Assembly (NCBI GenBank): GCA_036924085.1
Contig: JAVGWX010000004.1
Coordinates: 75,519,590-75,583,589, forward strand
From: Ariolimax columbianus
Lineage: Eukaryota; Mollusca; Gastropoda; Stylommatophora; Arionidae
DNA length: 64,000 nucleotides
Reading direction: 5' to 3'
In this document: positions 44,801 to 53,312 of the stretch, piece after piece
Numbering within the stretch: the stretch's first letter is position 1
How the letters are laid out: each line of letters begins with the position of its first letter
Notes under the pieces: generated by a model
What the model was told of the DNA's origin: nothing
Databases searched by the model: none
Seen by the model: the letters and a program-made list of their open reading frames with translations, nothing else
Position numbers and translations under genes: made by a program

Positions 44801-45228
44801 CAGCCCATCTGTCAGGATTGCAAATCTGTCCCAGTCGGCTCATTTGTAATTCCAACGTGGGAGCGGTTTTTGTTTCCTGTGGGCCTACTTCCATATCAAT
44901 GTCTAGCCTGATCGGCCTGTGGTCGCTACCTGCCAGTTGGTTTAGCACCTGGCGGTATATTTTATGGTGTATGCCCTGTGTGGAGAAGGTCAAATCTGGA
45001 GTCGAGGTGGTACGCCATGTTCTAGAATAGAAACTAGGGCTATCCTCCGGCCTATTGATTAGGGAGAGATTTGTATCTATCTCAAAAATATTCCACTTCG
45101 TCACCTCTGCTGTCTGTGTCAGAGTATCCCCATCTCTCCGAGTGGCTGTTGAAATCTCCAACTACTATGCAGTTGGAGTCTCTGACCTCCATTCTCGAGA
45201 GCGATAGGTCTTTACCATCTATCTAAAT
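41856..45228 (-). pseudogene. LINE: endonuclease C-part, RT, RNase H (young copy)
   Basis: Minus-strand order: VVGDFNSHSERWG (endonuclease, 45.17 kb); LAGSDHRPIRLDID (44.93 kb); KPYWNDELQKAEDAV (44.7 kb); RT with SPGKDGITNEML, YRPISLLSCVGKLMERM, VPQGGVLSPTLF (motif B) and MFADDLAMW (motif C); RNase H with YTDGSV, EEAEALRAA, LLTDALAVV and QWVPSHCNIQGNEEAD; and a knuckle ECPCGTGKMTAKHLLQNC. The ORFs 44432-44770, 43244-44407 and 41903-43111 share one frame and are separated only by point stops (44432, 43244, 43166). RT motif A reads WVDLRVKL, so the segment normally reading KAFDxVW is deleted. One frameshift lies near 44.8 kb. The 3' end is a GAA run (CTT at 41863-41887). Few lesions imply a recent insertion. 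Confidence 0.95.
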
Positions 45229-45785
45229 TGAGACTTTCTGTTTTGTTTTTCCAGCTTTCTCTTGTTATTTGGTTTAGAATGTATTTGTATTTCGCCGTGG
45301 TGGCTTTGAGGGCGATATTTGCTTCCATAGATTGTTCTCTCTCTGCCATGTTCCTAGCATTTGAGACTTCGTCCTCCGCTTTCTGCAATTCATCATTCCA
45401 ATAAGGCTTGTAGTTTTTCCTTGCCCCTCTTAGGATGGTTTCAGTGGCAGCTTGCATTATTGCTTTGCTTAGGCTTTCCACCATGGGCTTCATATTGTTA
45501 TTCCGTGTGTTGATGGTTTCCCACAGCCCATCTGTCAGGATTGCAAATCTATCCCAGTCGGCTTGTTTGTAATTTCAACGTGGGAGCGGTTTTATTTCAT
45601 GTGGGCCTACTTCCATATCAACTTCTGCCTAATTGGCCTGTGGTCGCTACCTGCCAATTGGTTTAGCACCTGCCGGTCTATTTTGTGATGAATATCCACC
45701 GTGGAAAAGGCCAAGTCTGGAGTAGAGGTGGTATGCCATCTAGTGATCGACATTGGGGCCTCCGTAGTTGTGAGCATATTGAGAA
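45229..45785 (-). pseudogene. Duplicated LINE segment (endonuclease end to pre-RT)
   Basis: The minus strand repeats the segment present at 44.43-45.03 kb: WHATSTPDLAFST, LNQLAGSDHRPIR, then ORF 45212-45493 with MKPMVESLSKAIMQAATETI, KPYWNDELQKAEDEV and TESLNLD. It stops abruptly at LNLD and joins the start of the endonuclease piece of the main copy. This is a partial tandem arrangement of two close copies, not a complete element. Confidence 0.9.
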
Positions 45786-45924
45786 GGCTTGCATTACACT
45801 ACAGCCAGGTTTACCTACATTAATAAATGTCGCATGTTAAAAAGAGATTCTGCAGACCCATCACCAAAGAAAATTAGTTAACACGTAAAACCTCAGTACG
45901 TGTAGCTTTATATCAAAATGTCGA

Positions 45925-46035
45925 TCCTCACCTGATTGACCAAGCTGCTGTAAACGCAGCCGTTTTCCAGAAGCTTAGTATGGGAATTTAGGTGAGGTCT
46001 TTGTCAGTATGTTTGACGCTGGTCTTGTACAAAAG
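45925..46035 (-). mobile_element. CAA-tailed repeat, fragment E
   Basis: On the plus strand TCGATCCTCACCTGATTGAC, CAAGCTGCTG and GTGAGGTCTTTGTCAGTATG align with copy C (TCGATCCCTCACCTCGTTAG, CCAGGCTGCC, GTGAGGGTCTTGGCCAGTAT). Confidence 0.55.
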
Positions 46036-46039
46036 AAGT

Positions 46040-46500
46040 ACATGCAATACAAGGGTAAGTCAGTAAGTACATCACAAAGCGATGTGTGATAGCTGAAAAA
46101 TCTTCTTAGCTTCTAAAGGTGTTATTTGGTGGCAGCAACAAACCAGCTTTATGATTACTGCACGTAGCAGATGTCGCATGCACGTGCACAGTTAAATTAC
46201 AAAATGGCGTCGGTGCTCACCGAGGGTGCAATCAGAGAACATCGTGCTTTTGTGTGCGTATTGTTTTTGTTTAGGGGAAAAAGTTTGGCGCAAGGGGTTT
46301 TCTTAAAAAGGTTAATCATAAGGACATGGTTTCTATTTGGTTCAAGCACACAAACGAGTAACGATAGATAGTTCAGTAACTGCGATAGTGTGTTAGCATT
46401 ATTTAGCTTGCAGCAGAATACAAGACTAAACCTTGGCGGGAGACATTCTGTATATGACGAAAAGTTAAACTGTAGTACTGTAATCCTGGTTATTATTCAG
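46040..46500 (+). other. Unexplained; one mariner-like open frame
   Basis: A 66-codon ORF (46171-46371) contains EGAIREHRAFVCVLFL and FRGKSLAQ, faintly like the N-terminal helix-turn-helix of mariner-type transposases (EHRxxIRFLxLxGxS). It is too short to support. The remaining bases are unique and AT-rich. Confidence 0.25.
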
Positions 46501-46905
46501 GCACATTATATGCCCTATACCAGGTAGCCAAATGTCGTCTAACGTGACATCTCTCCATTTCATTGGTGGACGTCCGAGGCGACGAGTATGTGTGTAGGGT
46601 CACCATGACGTCACTTTACTTGTCATCTACTGTAAGACATGCGTACCACGTGAATTGCCCAGTAGCAACGCCGTACCTGCAACGTCATTAAAGCAGGCTT
46701 GACACCTGATGACGGTGTTGCGGATGTGGTGTCGTAGTGAAAGTGACAGGGTTATATGCTACATCCTTCGTTGAGAAGATTGGAGCCGAGCCATGTCACT
46801 CTCTCATAGGTTCCAACACCTCGCAGCCATACACCATCGCTGGAATGACCATGCTGCTGACGGTGTGAGCTTTGGCTTTGGTGTTTTTCATCTGTTGAAG
46901 TGCTG
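46501..46905 (-). pseudogene. LINE C-terminal remnant
   Basis: The minus strand, over several frames, gives IPAMVYGCEVLEPMRESDMA, RLQSSQRRM, LSLRHHIRNTVIRCQ and GRPPMKWRDVT. The order (YGCExW, RRxxR, HxIRNxxIR, GRPPxRWxDD) is that of RTE-like C-termini. Heavily decayed. Confidence 0.6.
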
Positions 46906-47054
46906 TCTTGATATATATTTTTTTTTTTCAAACTAAATTATACTATTATTAACACCACCCACAATAGTATACTAATTATATACTATTAATCAAACGAAAT
47001 CGATTGAGTTAGCCGTGAAGCACAGGTCTTCAACAACTGCACACAAAACGTTCA

Positions 47055-47245
47055 TCTTGGGACATCTGCTTTAGTTCTCTACAACTTGTATTCTGTTCCT
47101 CTTTAGATCTTTTCTTCGTGTCCGTTTTTTATACCCCGATTTCTACTTTTCCTGCCCTAGCGAGTGTAGAGAATTCCTTGCAGTGTTAATAGCTGGTTTT
47201 CTTATTTTGTGTCCTATTCAGCTCCAGCTGCTTTTCCACACCTCA
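47055..47245 (-). pseudogene. RTE-like LINE extreme C-terminus
   Basis: The minus strand reads SWS(stop)IGHKIRKPAINTARNSL, then KKRTRRKDLKRNRIQ, matching WxWIGHTLRKPxxxxARxAL...GRPKxTWRRDL. Compare 25.3, 55.7 and 57.2 kb. Confidence 0.55.
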
Positions 47246-47511
47246 TGTTCTACTGTTAAATGTTTGCTTAGGCATCAGTAGCTCGTGGCATCGATCGCCC
47301 ACTGCCATGGCCATGTGCTACAGCAAAAAAGGGCCACTCTAAGTTGCAATTATCATTGAACTTAAAATATCCGAGGATGAAGCCCTGGCGCCATGTGGTT
47401 TCGTGGCCAGTGTCGTCGACCGAGGTCCCTGCGGACTCATTGATGGGAGTCGAGTACTTCGCTGCCTTGGGACTGGGGTCACGGGAATTACCGGCATCAC
47501 TCAGCGTGTGA

Positions 47512-47613
47512 GCGATGGGCCATGGGCATGTTGCAAACCGGACAGGGCCCAATTTATCTCGGGCGATGTGCCATGGGCATGTTGCTAGCCGGACAGGGCC
47601 CAATTTCCCTCGG
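47512..47613. repeat. 51-bp tandem duplication
   Basis: GCGATGGGCCATGGGCATG... at 47512 is repeated as GCGATGTGCCATGGGCATG... at 47563. Both contain CCGGACAGGGCCCAATTT. GC-rich relative to its surroundings. Confidence 0.85.
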
Positions 47614-47619
47614 ACGTTA

Positions 47620-48044
47620 TGTTAGTTCGTTATTGGCCCGTGTGTTGTCAGCAAACATAGTGACGGTATGCACTGGACCGCGGAAGAACGACACAGAGTA
47701 GCCGATACACTATTTAAAATTGACGATGACTATGCCAGGATAATCGGAGGGAAAACACCACAGAATGAGCGAGCTAATTAATCCCATTGGGAAATCACAA
47801 CACGTTTCCGTGGACACAAGTGTAAGTCGTAAACCGGTGGGAATCCCAGTCAAATCCATGGCCTGGGGACATTCATAATGGACTAAAACACGAGAGCAAA
47901 GTGATACCCGCAGTCTGTTAGGCGCCACCTTTGCTGCTCTCAACTGTTGCCTGTCTGCTGATTTCCATCAGTTCTACGGTCGTCATCTTATCATTACTTC
48001 AATTCTGCGCATAAAAGTGTGACCAAAGATGCAGGACAATGGAT
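47620..48044. other. Unexplained sequence
   Basis: A plus-strand stretch DDDYARIIGGKTPQNE (near 47728) is open but short. I do not recognise it. Otherwise no supported feature. Confidence 0.35.
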
Positions 48045-48545
48045 GAGCTGACATTAGCCAGCGACTGATAGAGGTCAGCGAACAAGACTTTACCAATACC
48101 CTATTCCGCCCCCAGTTAACTGTCCTAGACACAGGCTGTACTAATGTAGTCTGGCCAAAATAATTGGAATAGCAGTGTAGTGGCATACCCAGTACCCAAA
48201 AAAAGGCAGCTGAAATCCCGTGTGTCGGTCCGATATCGCGGGCCAGGTGCCAACTATGGCACAACATCCAACCCTCCTTTTCAGGACAAATGCTGAAGAA
48301 GACAAAGAAGAAGAAACAGAAGGCAGAGAAGGAAGAAGAAGGAGGAGAAGAAGAAGAAATATAAAGAAAGAAAAAAGGAGGTAAGAAATAAAGATAGAAA
48401 GAAAGAAATATAGGAAGAAAGAAAGAAAGAAAAAAGGAAGGAAGGAAAGAAGAAAGCAAGGAAGAAAAGGAAAGAGACACAGATAGAAAGAAATATAGAA
48501 AGAAAAGACAGGAAGAAGAAATACACAATAGAACTTGACATTAAA
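48045..48545 (+). mobile_element. S-family SINE with long purine tail, copy 5
   Basis: On the plus strand: GCTGACATTAGCCAGCGACT, GGTCAGCGAACAAGACT, AATGTAGTCTGGCCAAAATA, CATACCCAGTACCC, GAAATCCCGTGTGTCGGTCC and TTTTCAGGACAAATGCTGAAG, followed by about 240 bp of AAG/AAAG/GGA purine repeat (48296-48535). It aligns in order with copies 3 and 4. Confidence 0.75.
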
Positions 48546-48559
48546 GTTCAAAATGTTTG

Positions 48560-48790
48560 TTGTTATGTTGAACTTAATTTCTCTTGATTTACATGTTCCC
48601 CGGTGCAATGAAAGCTCATCTCGTTATTGTGTATTTTGATTTTTATATATTTTCGTAGGCTTACTATGCCTACTATTGAGGCCAAGATTCATGAGTGATT
48701 TCACATACGGTAACAGTGCGTCTTCCAACACAATCTTATTGTCTCTCGTTAGATTATTTATCCTCCACTCTTCAATTTCATAACACTCCC
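48560..48790 (-). pseudogene. LINE RT thumb-region remnant
   Basis: Minus-strand REDNKIVLEDALLPYVKSLM then NLGLNSRHS corresponds to the copies at 28.6-28.87 and 57.88-58.13 kb (NDSQIVLG, NDNKIVLGD). All three end within a few bases of the same downstream site. Confidence 0.5.
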
Positions 48791-48950
48791 TGAGATGTGA
48801 TTTGCCTCAGAAACTTGGTCACTTACAAAAGAAATGGAGTCCAATCTAAAAAGTGACCTCCTCCGAGAGACGCGTGATTGCCCTTATGTTTCATAAGCTT
48901 CGTTTGAAAAGCCTTCAGAAAACTAACAGATAATACTCGCATTAGAGAAG

Positions 48951-48960
48951 TTCTGATCCA
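48951..48960. repeat. Target-site duplication, left
   Basis: TTCTGATCCA, repeated perfectly at 49216-49225, brackets the SINE at 48961-49215. Confidence 0.9.
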
Positions 48961-49215
48961 TTTTTTTTTTTTTTTTTTGCGTTCGCCTTATTTCTGTAAT
49001 CCCCAAGGCGGTGTGCGTTGCACTGGGGTTTTTATTTTGCGCCTGTTGGCCCAGTGCATCCGACTTCAGCATACATTTTATGTAAGGGTCTGCTTCTTTC
49101 TGCATTTTCCTAAGGGTTTGTTTCCCCGGGGTAACAGCTAGTGCTGTGATGGGGATCGAACCCAGCCCCTTCGTGTTATAAGCCGTGTCACTTAACCACT
49201 AGCCCACGCCGTCCC
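48961..49215 (-). mobile_element. Full-length tRNA-derived SINE, 255 bp
   Basis: On the minus strand the element starts GGGACGGCGTGGGCTAGTGG and ends with an A-run (T-run 48961-48978). Internal RNA polymerase III promoter: A box TGGGCTAGTGG at 49206-49196 and B box GGTTCGATCCC at 49162-49152, the latter matching the consensus fully. The tRNA-like head is about 65 nt. The body includes CTGAAGTCGGATGCACTGGG, CCAACAGGCGCAAAAT and AAGGCGAACGC just before the A-run. That 3' segment resembles the S-family tail (ATCGGATGTGTTGGACCGAA, AGGTGCAAATAT, ACGAACG). Perfect 10-bp direct repeats TTCTGATCCA flank it, so both ends are defined. Confidence 0.93.
49152..49206 (-). promoter_or_regulatory. RNA polymerase III A and B boxes of the SINE
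   Basis: A box at 49206-49196 and B box at 49162-49152 are separated by about 33 nt, within the range for tRNA-type internal promoters. Confidence 0.8.
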
Positions 49216-49225
49216 TTCTGATCCA
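49216..49225. repeat. Target-site duplication, right
   Basis: TTCTGATCCA, identical to 48951-48960. Confidence 0.9.
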
Positions 49226-49239
49226 GTAAGTCGTCTACG

Positions 49240-50160
49240 AGAGCATCACACAGAATGATTAACGCCTACCTAGAAGAATGGATACATGCCTATACTGATA
49301 AGTGGTTTTAATGCGACCTTTAAAGCCAGATAGAGAAACTACATAGAGTATCCAGACAGAATATCTGATGAGCTTTCAGATGTTTGTGGAGAGATATGTT
49401 CAAACTATGAGACAGATGTAGCAGACTTTGGAAGTAGATATGTACCACTTGATGATTGTATTTGATTACTTCCAATCAAAAGCCCAAAGCATCGTAATCT
49501 TTACAGACTCATCTGCCCTTAAAGCTCTGGAAAATTGTAGTCATTGTAAGCCTGAACTTACCCAAATATACCTAAATGACAACCAAGTTCTCACATCCCA
49601 GAAGTCAAAATAGTTATGCAATGGATCCTGATCACTCATGTTCACCTGGCAATGAAAAGGCAGACATACTGTCTAAGAGGGGATCAAGTCAAGAACAATA
49701 CACATAAACAACCTTACATAGTCAAAGAACTAGTGAATACTGCAAATTAAGAGGATTGGCTGAATAGATAGACAATAGGGAATACTGGGAAAGAAATCTA
49801 CAAACAAATGGCCATCCCAAATCACAAAGACAACATCCATCTCCTGAAAAGGAGAGATCAAAGCACCATTTTCAGACTTCGCACTTAATACGTACAACTT
49901 AACAGTCACTTAAACAGAATCTAGCCAGAACATACTCAAGAGTGCCGACTGTCCGCACATCCCTATGAAACTGTTAGGCGCCATATTTCTGAATGTCCGA
50001 CTCTTGCCGCTGTTAGGAAATAGCTTCTTCCTCAAAGGGCAGACAAATGGAACAGTTTGTACAGAACCAAACAACAGCTCACAAACACTTGCAAATACCA
50101 CTATGTTGCATTGGGGGAGAGGGGCAGCAGCCCACCTTCCTCTGGATCAATAAACAACCA
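49240..50160 (+). pseudogene. LINE RNase H to 3' end
   Basis: Plus-strand frames read EEWIHAYTD (RNase H first Asp), NATFKA, IEYPDRISDELSD, SNYETDVA (Glu position), VIFTDSSALKALENC (second Asp), QWI...GNEKADILSKRG (last Asp), STIFRLRT and NTCKYHYVALG. Several frameshifts and stops occur. The 3' end shares CTCTGGATCAATAAACAACC with the 27.6-27.8 kb fragment. Confidence 0.82.
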
Positions 50161-50169
50161 ATCAACTTA

Positions 50170-50500
50170 AGGCTTTCACAGCACCGACTTACGGCAAATG
50201 TCACAAGTAAAGAATGAGGTCAGCCATGCAGATAAAATTAAAGAGGCTAACGAAGACCACTTGCTTTGAATAACAGCCGATCAGGGGAGCACCTTGACAG
50301 CCGTCTGGTGCCCCCGAGACAGGAAAAGACCACGGGGTAGACCACCAACACGCTGGGTCAACTCCTTTTACTCAGAAACAATATCATTAATGCATCAAAT
50401 GGGAAACGTATCGCCCACTGGTCCACCATGCCCCAAGACTGTAAACACGCACCAAGACATTCTCTACGTTGGCATGTCCGTTTTCGGGCTTAAAGTTTCT
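50170..50500 (+). pseudogene. RTE-like LINE C-terminus
   Basis: WCPRDRKRPRGRPPTRWVNS (50.3 kb) matches WYPRDxKRPxGRPPTRWxDD of RTE-like elements, the family of the 14.57-15.6 kb copy. The rest of the 122-codon ORF is not conserved. Confidence 0.65.
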
Positions 50501-50587
50501 ACAAAATTTGGCAGCCAGCCCCATGCCAAACTATCTTTTGTTGCCTCTTACGTTATGCCTGACAGGTTTCAGTATTACTATTCTCGC

Positions 50588-50606
50588 TCTTTCTCTCTCT
50601 CTCTCT

Positions 50607-50650
<44 letters not shown>
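50588..50650. repeat. TC microsatellite
   Basis: About 30 TC dinucleotides with two interruptions. Confidence 0.95.
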
Positions 50651-50652
<2 letters not shown>

Positions 50653-50754
50653 GAGCATGTAGCCTAGTCGACAATGAGCTGACTTGCTAGACTTCAACTA
50701 CAACTTGCCACATTTGAATTCATGAACGGACAGAAACAAAAATCCGTGCCATGG

Positions 50755-50925
50755 TTAGTACCTGGTACGACCGGTCCTCCAGCTGTAAATGGGTACGTGG
50801 CGTTTGAGTTAGAGAAGGTAAAAACATAAATAAAGAAAACTGGCTACCCCATCTCACATAGGCTGCATCATAGTACATGAAAAGTTGTCTTCATCCTCGA
50901 CTGCAACTGTTGCCATGGGACTGAC
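50755..50925 (+). mobile_element. SINE with CCAGCTGTAAATGGGTAC core
   Basis: GGTCCTCCAGCTGTAAATGG, then GTACGTGGCGTTTGAGTTAG. Downstream ACTGGCTACCCCATCTCACA, then TAGGCTGCATCATAGTACAT looks like a SINE 3' body. The tRNA head is weak or lost. Confidence 0.55.
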
Positions 50926-51315
50926 CCGACCGTTATTCTTTGCTCTCCTTTCTGTTCCTGGTAACACTCAGACAACGTTACTATGTGCCGGGTACACATT
51001 TGCAGGCAATAAATTATGTGTGTTCATAACTTACTTTTTCGCTCCAAACGAAGCATAGGCCCACCACTACAGCTGAACCCTTTACAAGAAGCATGCATCC
51101 GATCATTTGCAGTTGTGGCTTAATTAGTAATCGTCTCACAGGGTGAGATTGCTTTCGCCAAGGGCAACCCTTTTTAATTGTTTTTCTCGACGTTTTTCGA
51201 AGTTCACGTGGATAGAGTGGAAAAGGATTGACAAAAACAGGACGGTTTGAGTGTTTGCACCTGTTCTGTATGGAGCTAAGAGGGTCATATTGATTGGCCT
51301 CATTGATTTTATTCA
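50926..51315 (-). other. Unexplained; 100-codon minus-strand ORF
   Basis: ORF 51014-51316 (Lys/Arg-rich: PFPLYPRELRKTSRKTIKKG) has no domain I recognise and no TE similarity within the window. It may be chance or a decayed exon. Confidence 0.25.
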
Positions 51316-51319
51316 CTGA

Positions 51320-51512
51320 GTAATTTAATATAATGATTGATTGATTAACTTAGTTGGCTGATTTGATTGATTGTGTTGGTTTGATCGATTGATGATTTCA
51401 TCGATTGATTTGATCGATTAACCTATTTGATTGGTTTGATCATCAATTAATTCGATCGATTGATTTGAGTGACTGGTTTGCTTGATTAATTTTATTGATT
51501 TAATTTAATTTT
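51320..51512. repeat. Degenerate GATT/ATCG repeat
   Basis: TTGATTGATT and GATCGATTGATT variants dominate. It resembles the short-repeat 3' tails of RTE-like LINEs, but no coding part adjoins it. Confidence 0.8.
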
Positions 51513-52014
51513 TTATTTGAACTATTTGCACAGACTGCAACAGATAAAGATATCGTATATTCTACAAACTAGATATGTGGCCAAAAAAAAACAACCCATA
51601 TTACAACGTTTGTTCCCATTGCTGGAATAATTTATGCGGTCGTGGAACTAAGGGTCATCGCCTCTACAGTCGCCGCACAGTGCACATCTTAGGTTTTTAG
51701 TTTTACCTCCGATACACACAAGAAACATATGTTTTACGCCTGTTTTGAAATCGTGCTCTTTGTCATGAGGTATCTCTTCTAAGCAATCCTCCACCTGATC
51801 CTCTACTAAACACAGAACCTGATGATAAATGTAAATGAGGTATGCATAAAAATGACTGACAAACATCAACCGCTGAAGTGTCGAACATGTGATGAATAGA
51901 GACAGCACAAAGCGGTGACTTGAACAAGTCAGATAGAAACAAATAAGCTCAGACTAACTGACAATATTTCATTTTTGATAAATGGACATTTTAATGGGAG
52001 GGATGCCGTTTACA
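51513..52014 (-). other. Candidate terminal exon, otherwise unexplained
   Basis: On the minus strand a possible 3' splice site (CATTTACATTTATCATCAG, ending near 51817) precedes an open frame to a stop at 51648. It encodes VEDQVEDCLEEIPHDKEHD, FKTGVKHMFLVCIGGKT and a Cys-rich end RCALCGDCRGDDP. It does not resemble any LINE here and its composition is more protein-like than the surroundings. No partner exon or poly(A) signal was found. Confidence 0.28.
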
Positions 52015-52361
52015 GATTTTAGAAGGTACTAATACGCATTGACGTGACTATTTTAGAAGGTACTAATACGCATCGACGTGACTATTTTAGAAGGTACTAA
52101 TACGCATTGGCGTGACTATTTTAGAAGGTACTAATACGCATTGACGTGACTATTTTAGAAGGTACTAATACGCATTGACGTGACTATTTTAGAAGGTACT
52201 AATACGCATTGACGTGACTATTTTAGAAGGTACTAATACGCATTGACGTGACTATTTTAGAAGGTACTAATACGCATTGACGTGACTATTTTAGAAGGTA
52301 CTAATACGCATTGACGTGACTATTTTAGAAGGTACTAATACGCATTGACGTGACTATTTTC
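52015..52361. repeat. 34-bp minisatellite, 10 near-identical copies
   Basis: The unit ATTTTAGAAGGTACTAATAC then GCATTGACGTGACT recurs every 34 bp with only two variant units (GCATCGACG and GCATTGGCG near the left end). High homogeneity suggests recent expansion. Each unit contains TGACGTGA, a CRE-like octamer, which may be chance. Confidence 0.95.
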
Positions 52362-52388
52362 TTTAGATATTTTCATGTTGATGTCTGA

Positions 52389-52692
52389 AAGGCGTACGGA
52401 GAAAAAGAAGAAGAAGAAAGAAGAAGGAAAAAAGAAGAAGAAAAAGAAGAAGTAGAAGAAGAAAAAAAAAGAAGAAGAAGAATAAGACGAAGAAGAAGAA
52501 GAAGAAGATGAAAGGGGGAGGAGGACGACGAAAAAAAGAAAAAAGTAGAAGATATAGAAGAAGAGGAGCATGAATAAAAAGAGACGAAAAGGAAAACAAA
52601 TAAGAAAGAAAATTAAAAGAATAAAAAGGTTTTTAAAAGAAGAAGAAGAAGAAGAAGAAAAAGAAGAAGAAGATGAAGAAGAAGAAAGAAGA
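52389..52692. repeat. Polypurine tract (AAG/GAA-rich)
   Basis: Roughly 300 bp almost without pyrimidines on the plus strand, dominated by GAA/AAG. GGCGTACGGAG at its left edge resembles the S-family or LINE tail junction, so it may be an expanded element tail. It yields poly-Ser and poly-Glu/Lys ORFs. Confidence 0.9.
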
Positions 52693-53312
52693 ATTCCAAA
52701 TATATTTTTTAGACATAAATGGCCAAATCTGTTTTCCGTAAACGCGCCAGAATATGATTTTGTTTGATCCGTTTTTACGTTGTCTCGGAGTATTTCGCGG
52801 CGTTCAACAAATTGTTTAAAAGGTCTCATCAGGTGCCCCTTAAGGTGCGGTCGAGGGCACTATCACGTGGCGAGCGCTTGGGAACTGATGGATCCCGGCG
52901 ATCTTGAGCATGTTTGACAAACAAACCTGATAACCATCTGAATGTGTGTTCTAGAAGACGTGGAATTGTAAACTCTTGATCCAATATCGGTACGTAACAT
53001 TTTCACATTCACAATTTGCTGCACCACTTTTCATTCTAAATTAATCATACAGTGCCCAGTACAGCTGGCACCCTTACAGGAAGTCTGTACAGATGTGATG
53101 AATAAGTCCCTTAGTCAGACGTTGTGCTGGAAAGGACAAACTTTAAACTACTTTTCGTTACCTGACAGCAGGCACAAATAATGTCGGATTGAATATGCCA
53201 GGGTTACTGAATACAGATTTAGGATGACATATTAGAGATTAATGATTTCAGTGTAAAGATTTGCTGGAGTTTCTCATTTATCTATTCTGAATTTGGCTTG
53301 GGTAGCATTTAT
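52693..53312. other. Unexplained sequence
   Basis: No supported feature. Confidence 0.4.

Noticed and set aside
47983..48608. Hydrophobic minus-strand ORFs up to 181 codons resembling membrane proteins
   Set aside because: The Phe/Leu/Ser-rich segments come from the purine-rich SINE tail read on the other strand.
49152..49215. Functional tRNA gene
   Set aside because: A and B boxes are present, but the 3' acceptor strand and CCA-side stem are replaced by a SINE body and an A-run, with flanking target duplications.
52335..52829. 164-codon Ser/Phe-rich minus-strand ORF
   Set aside because: A shadow of the polypurine tract.
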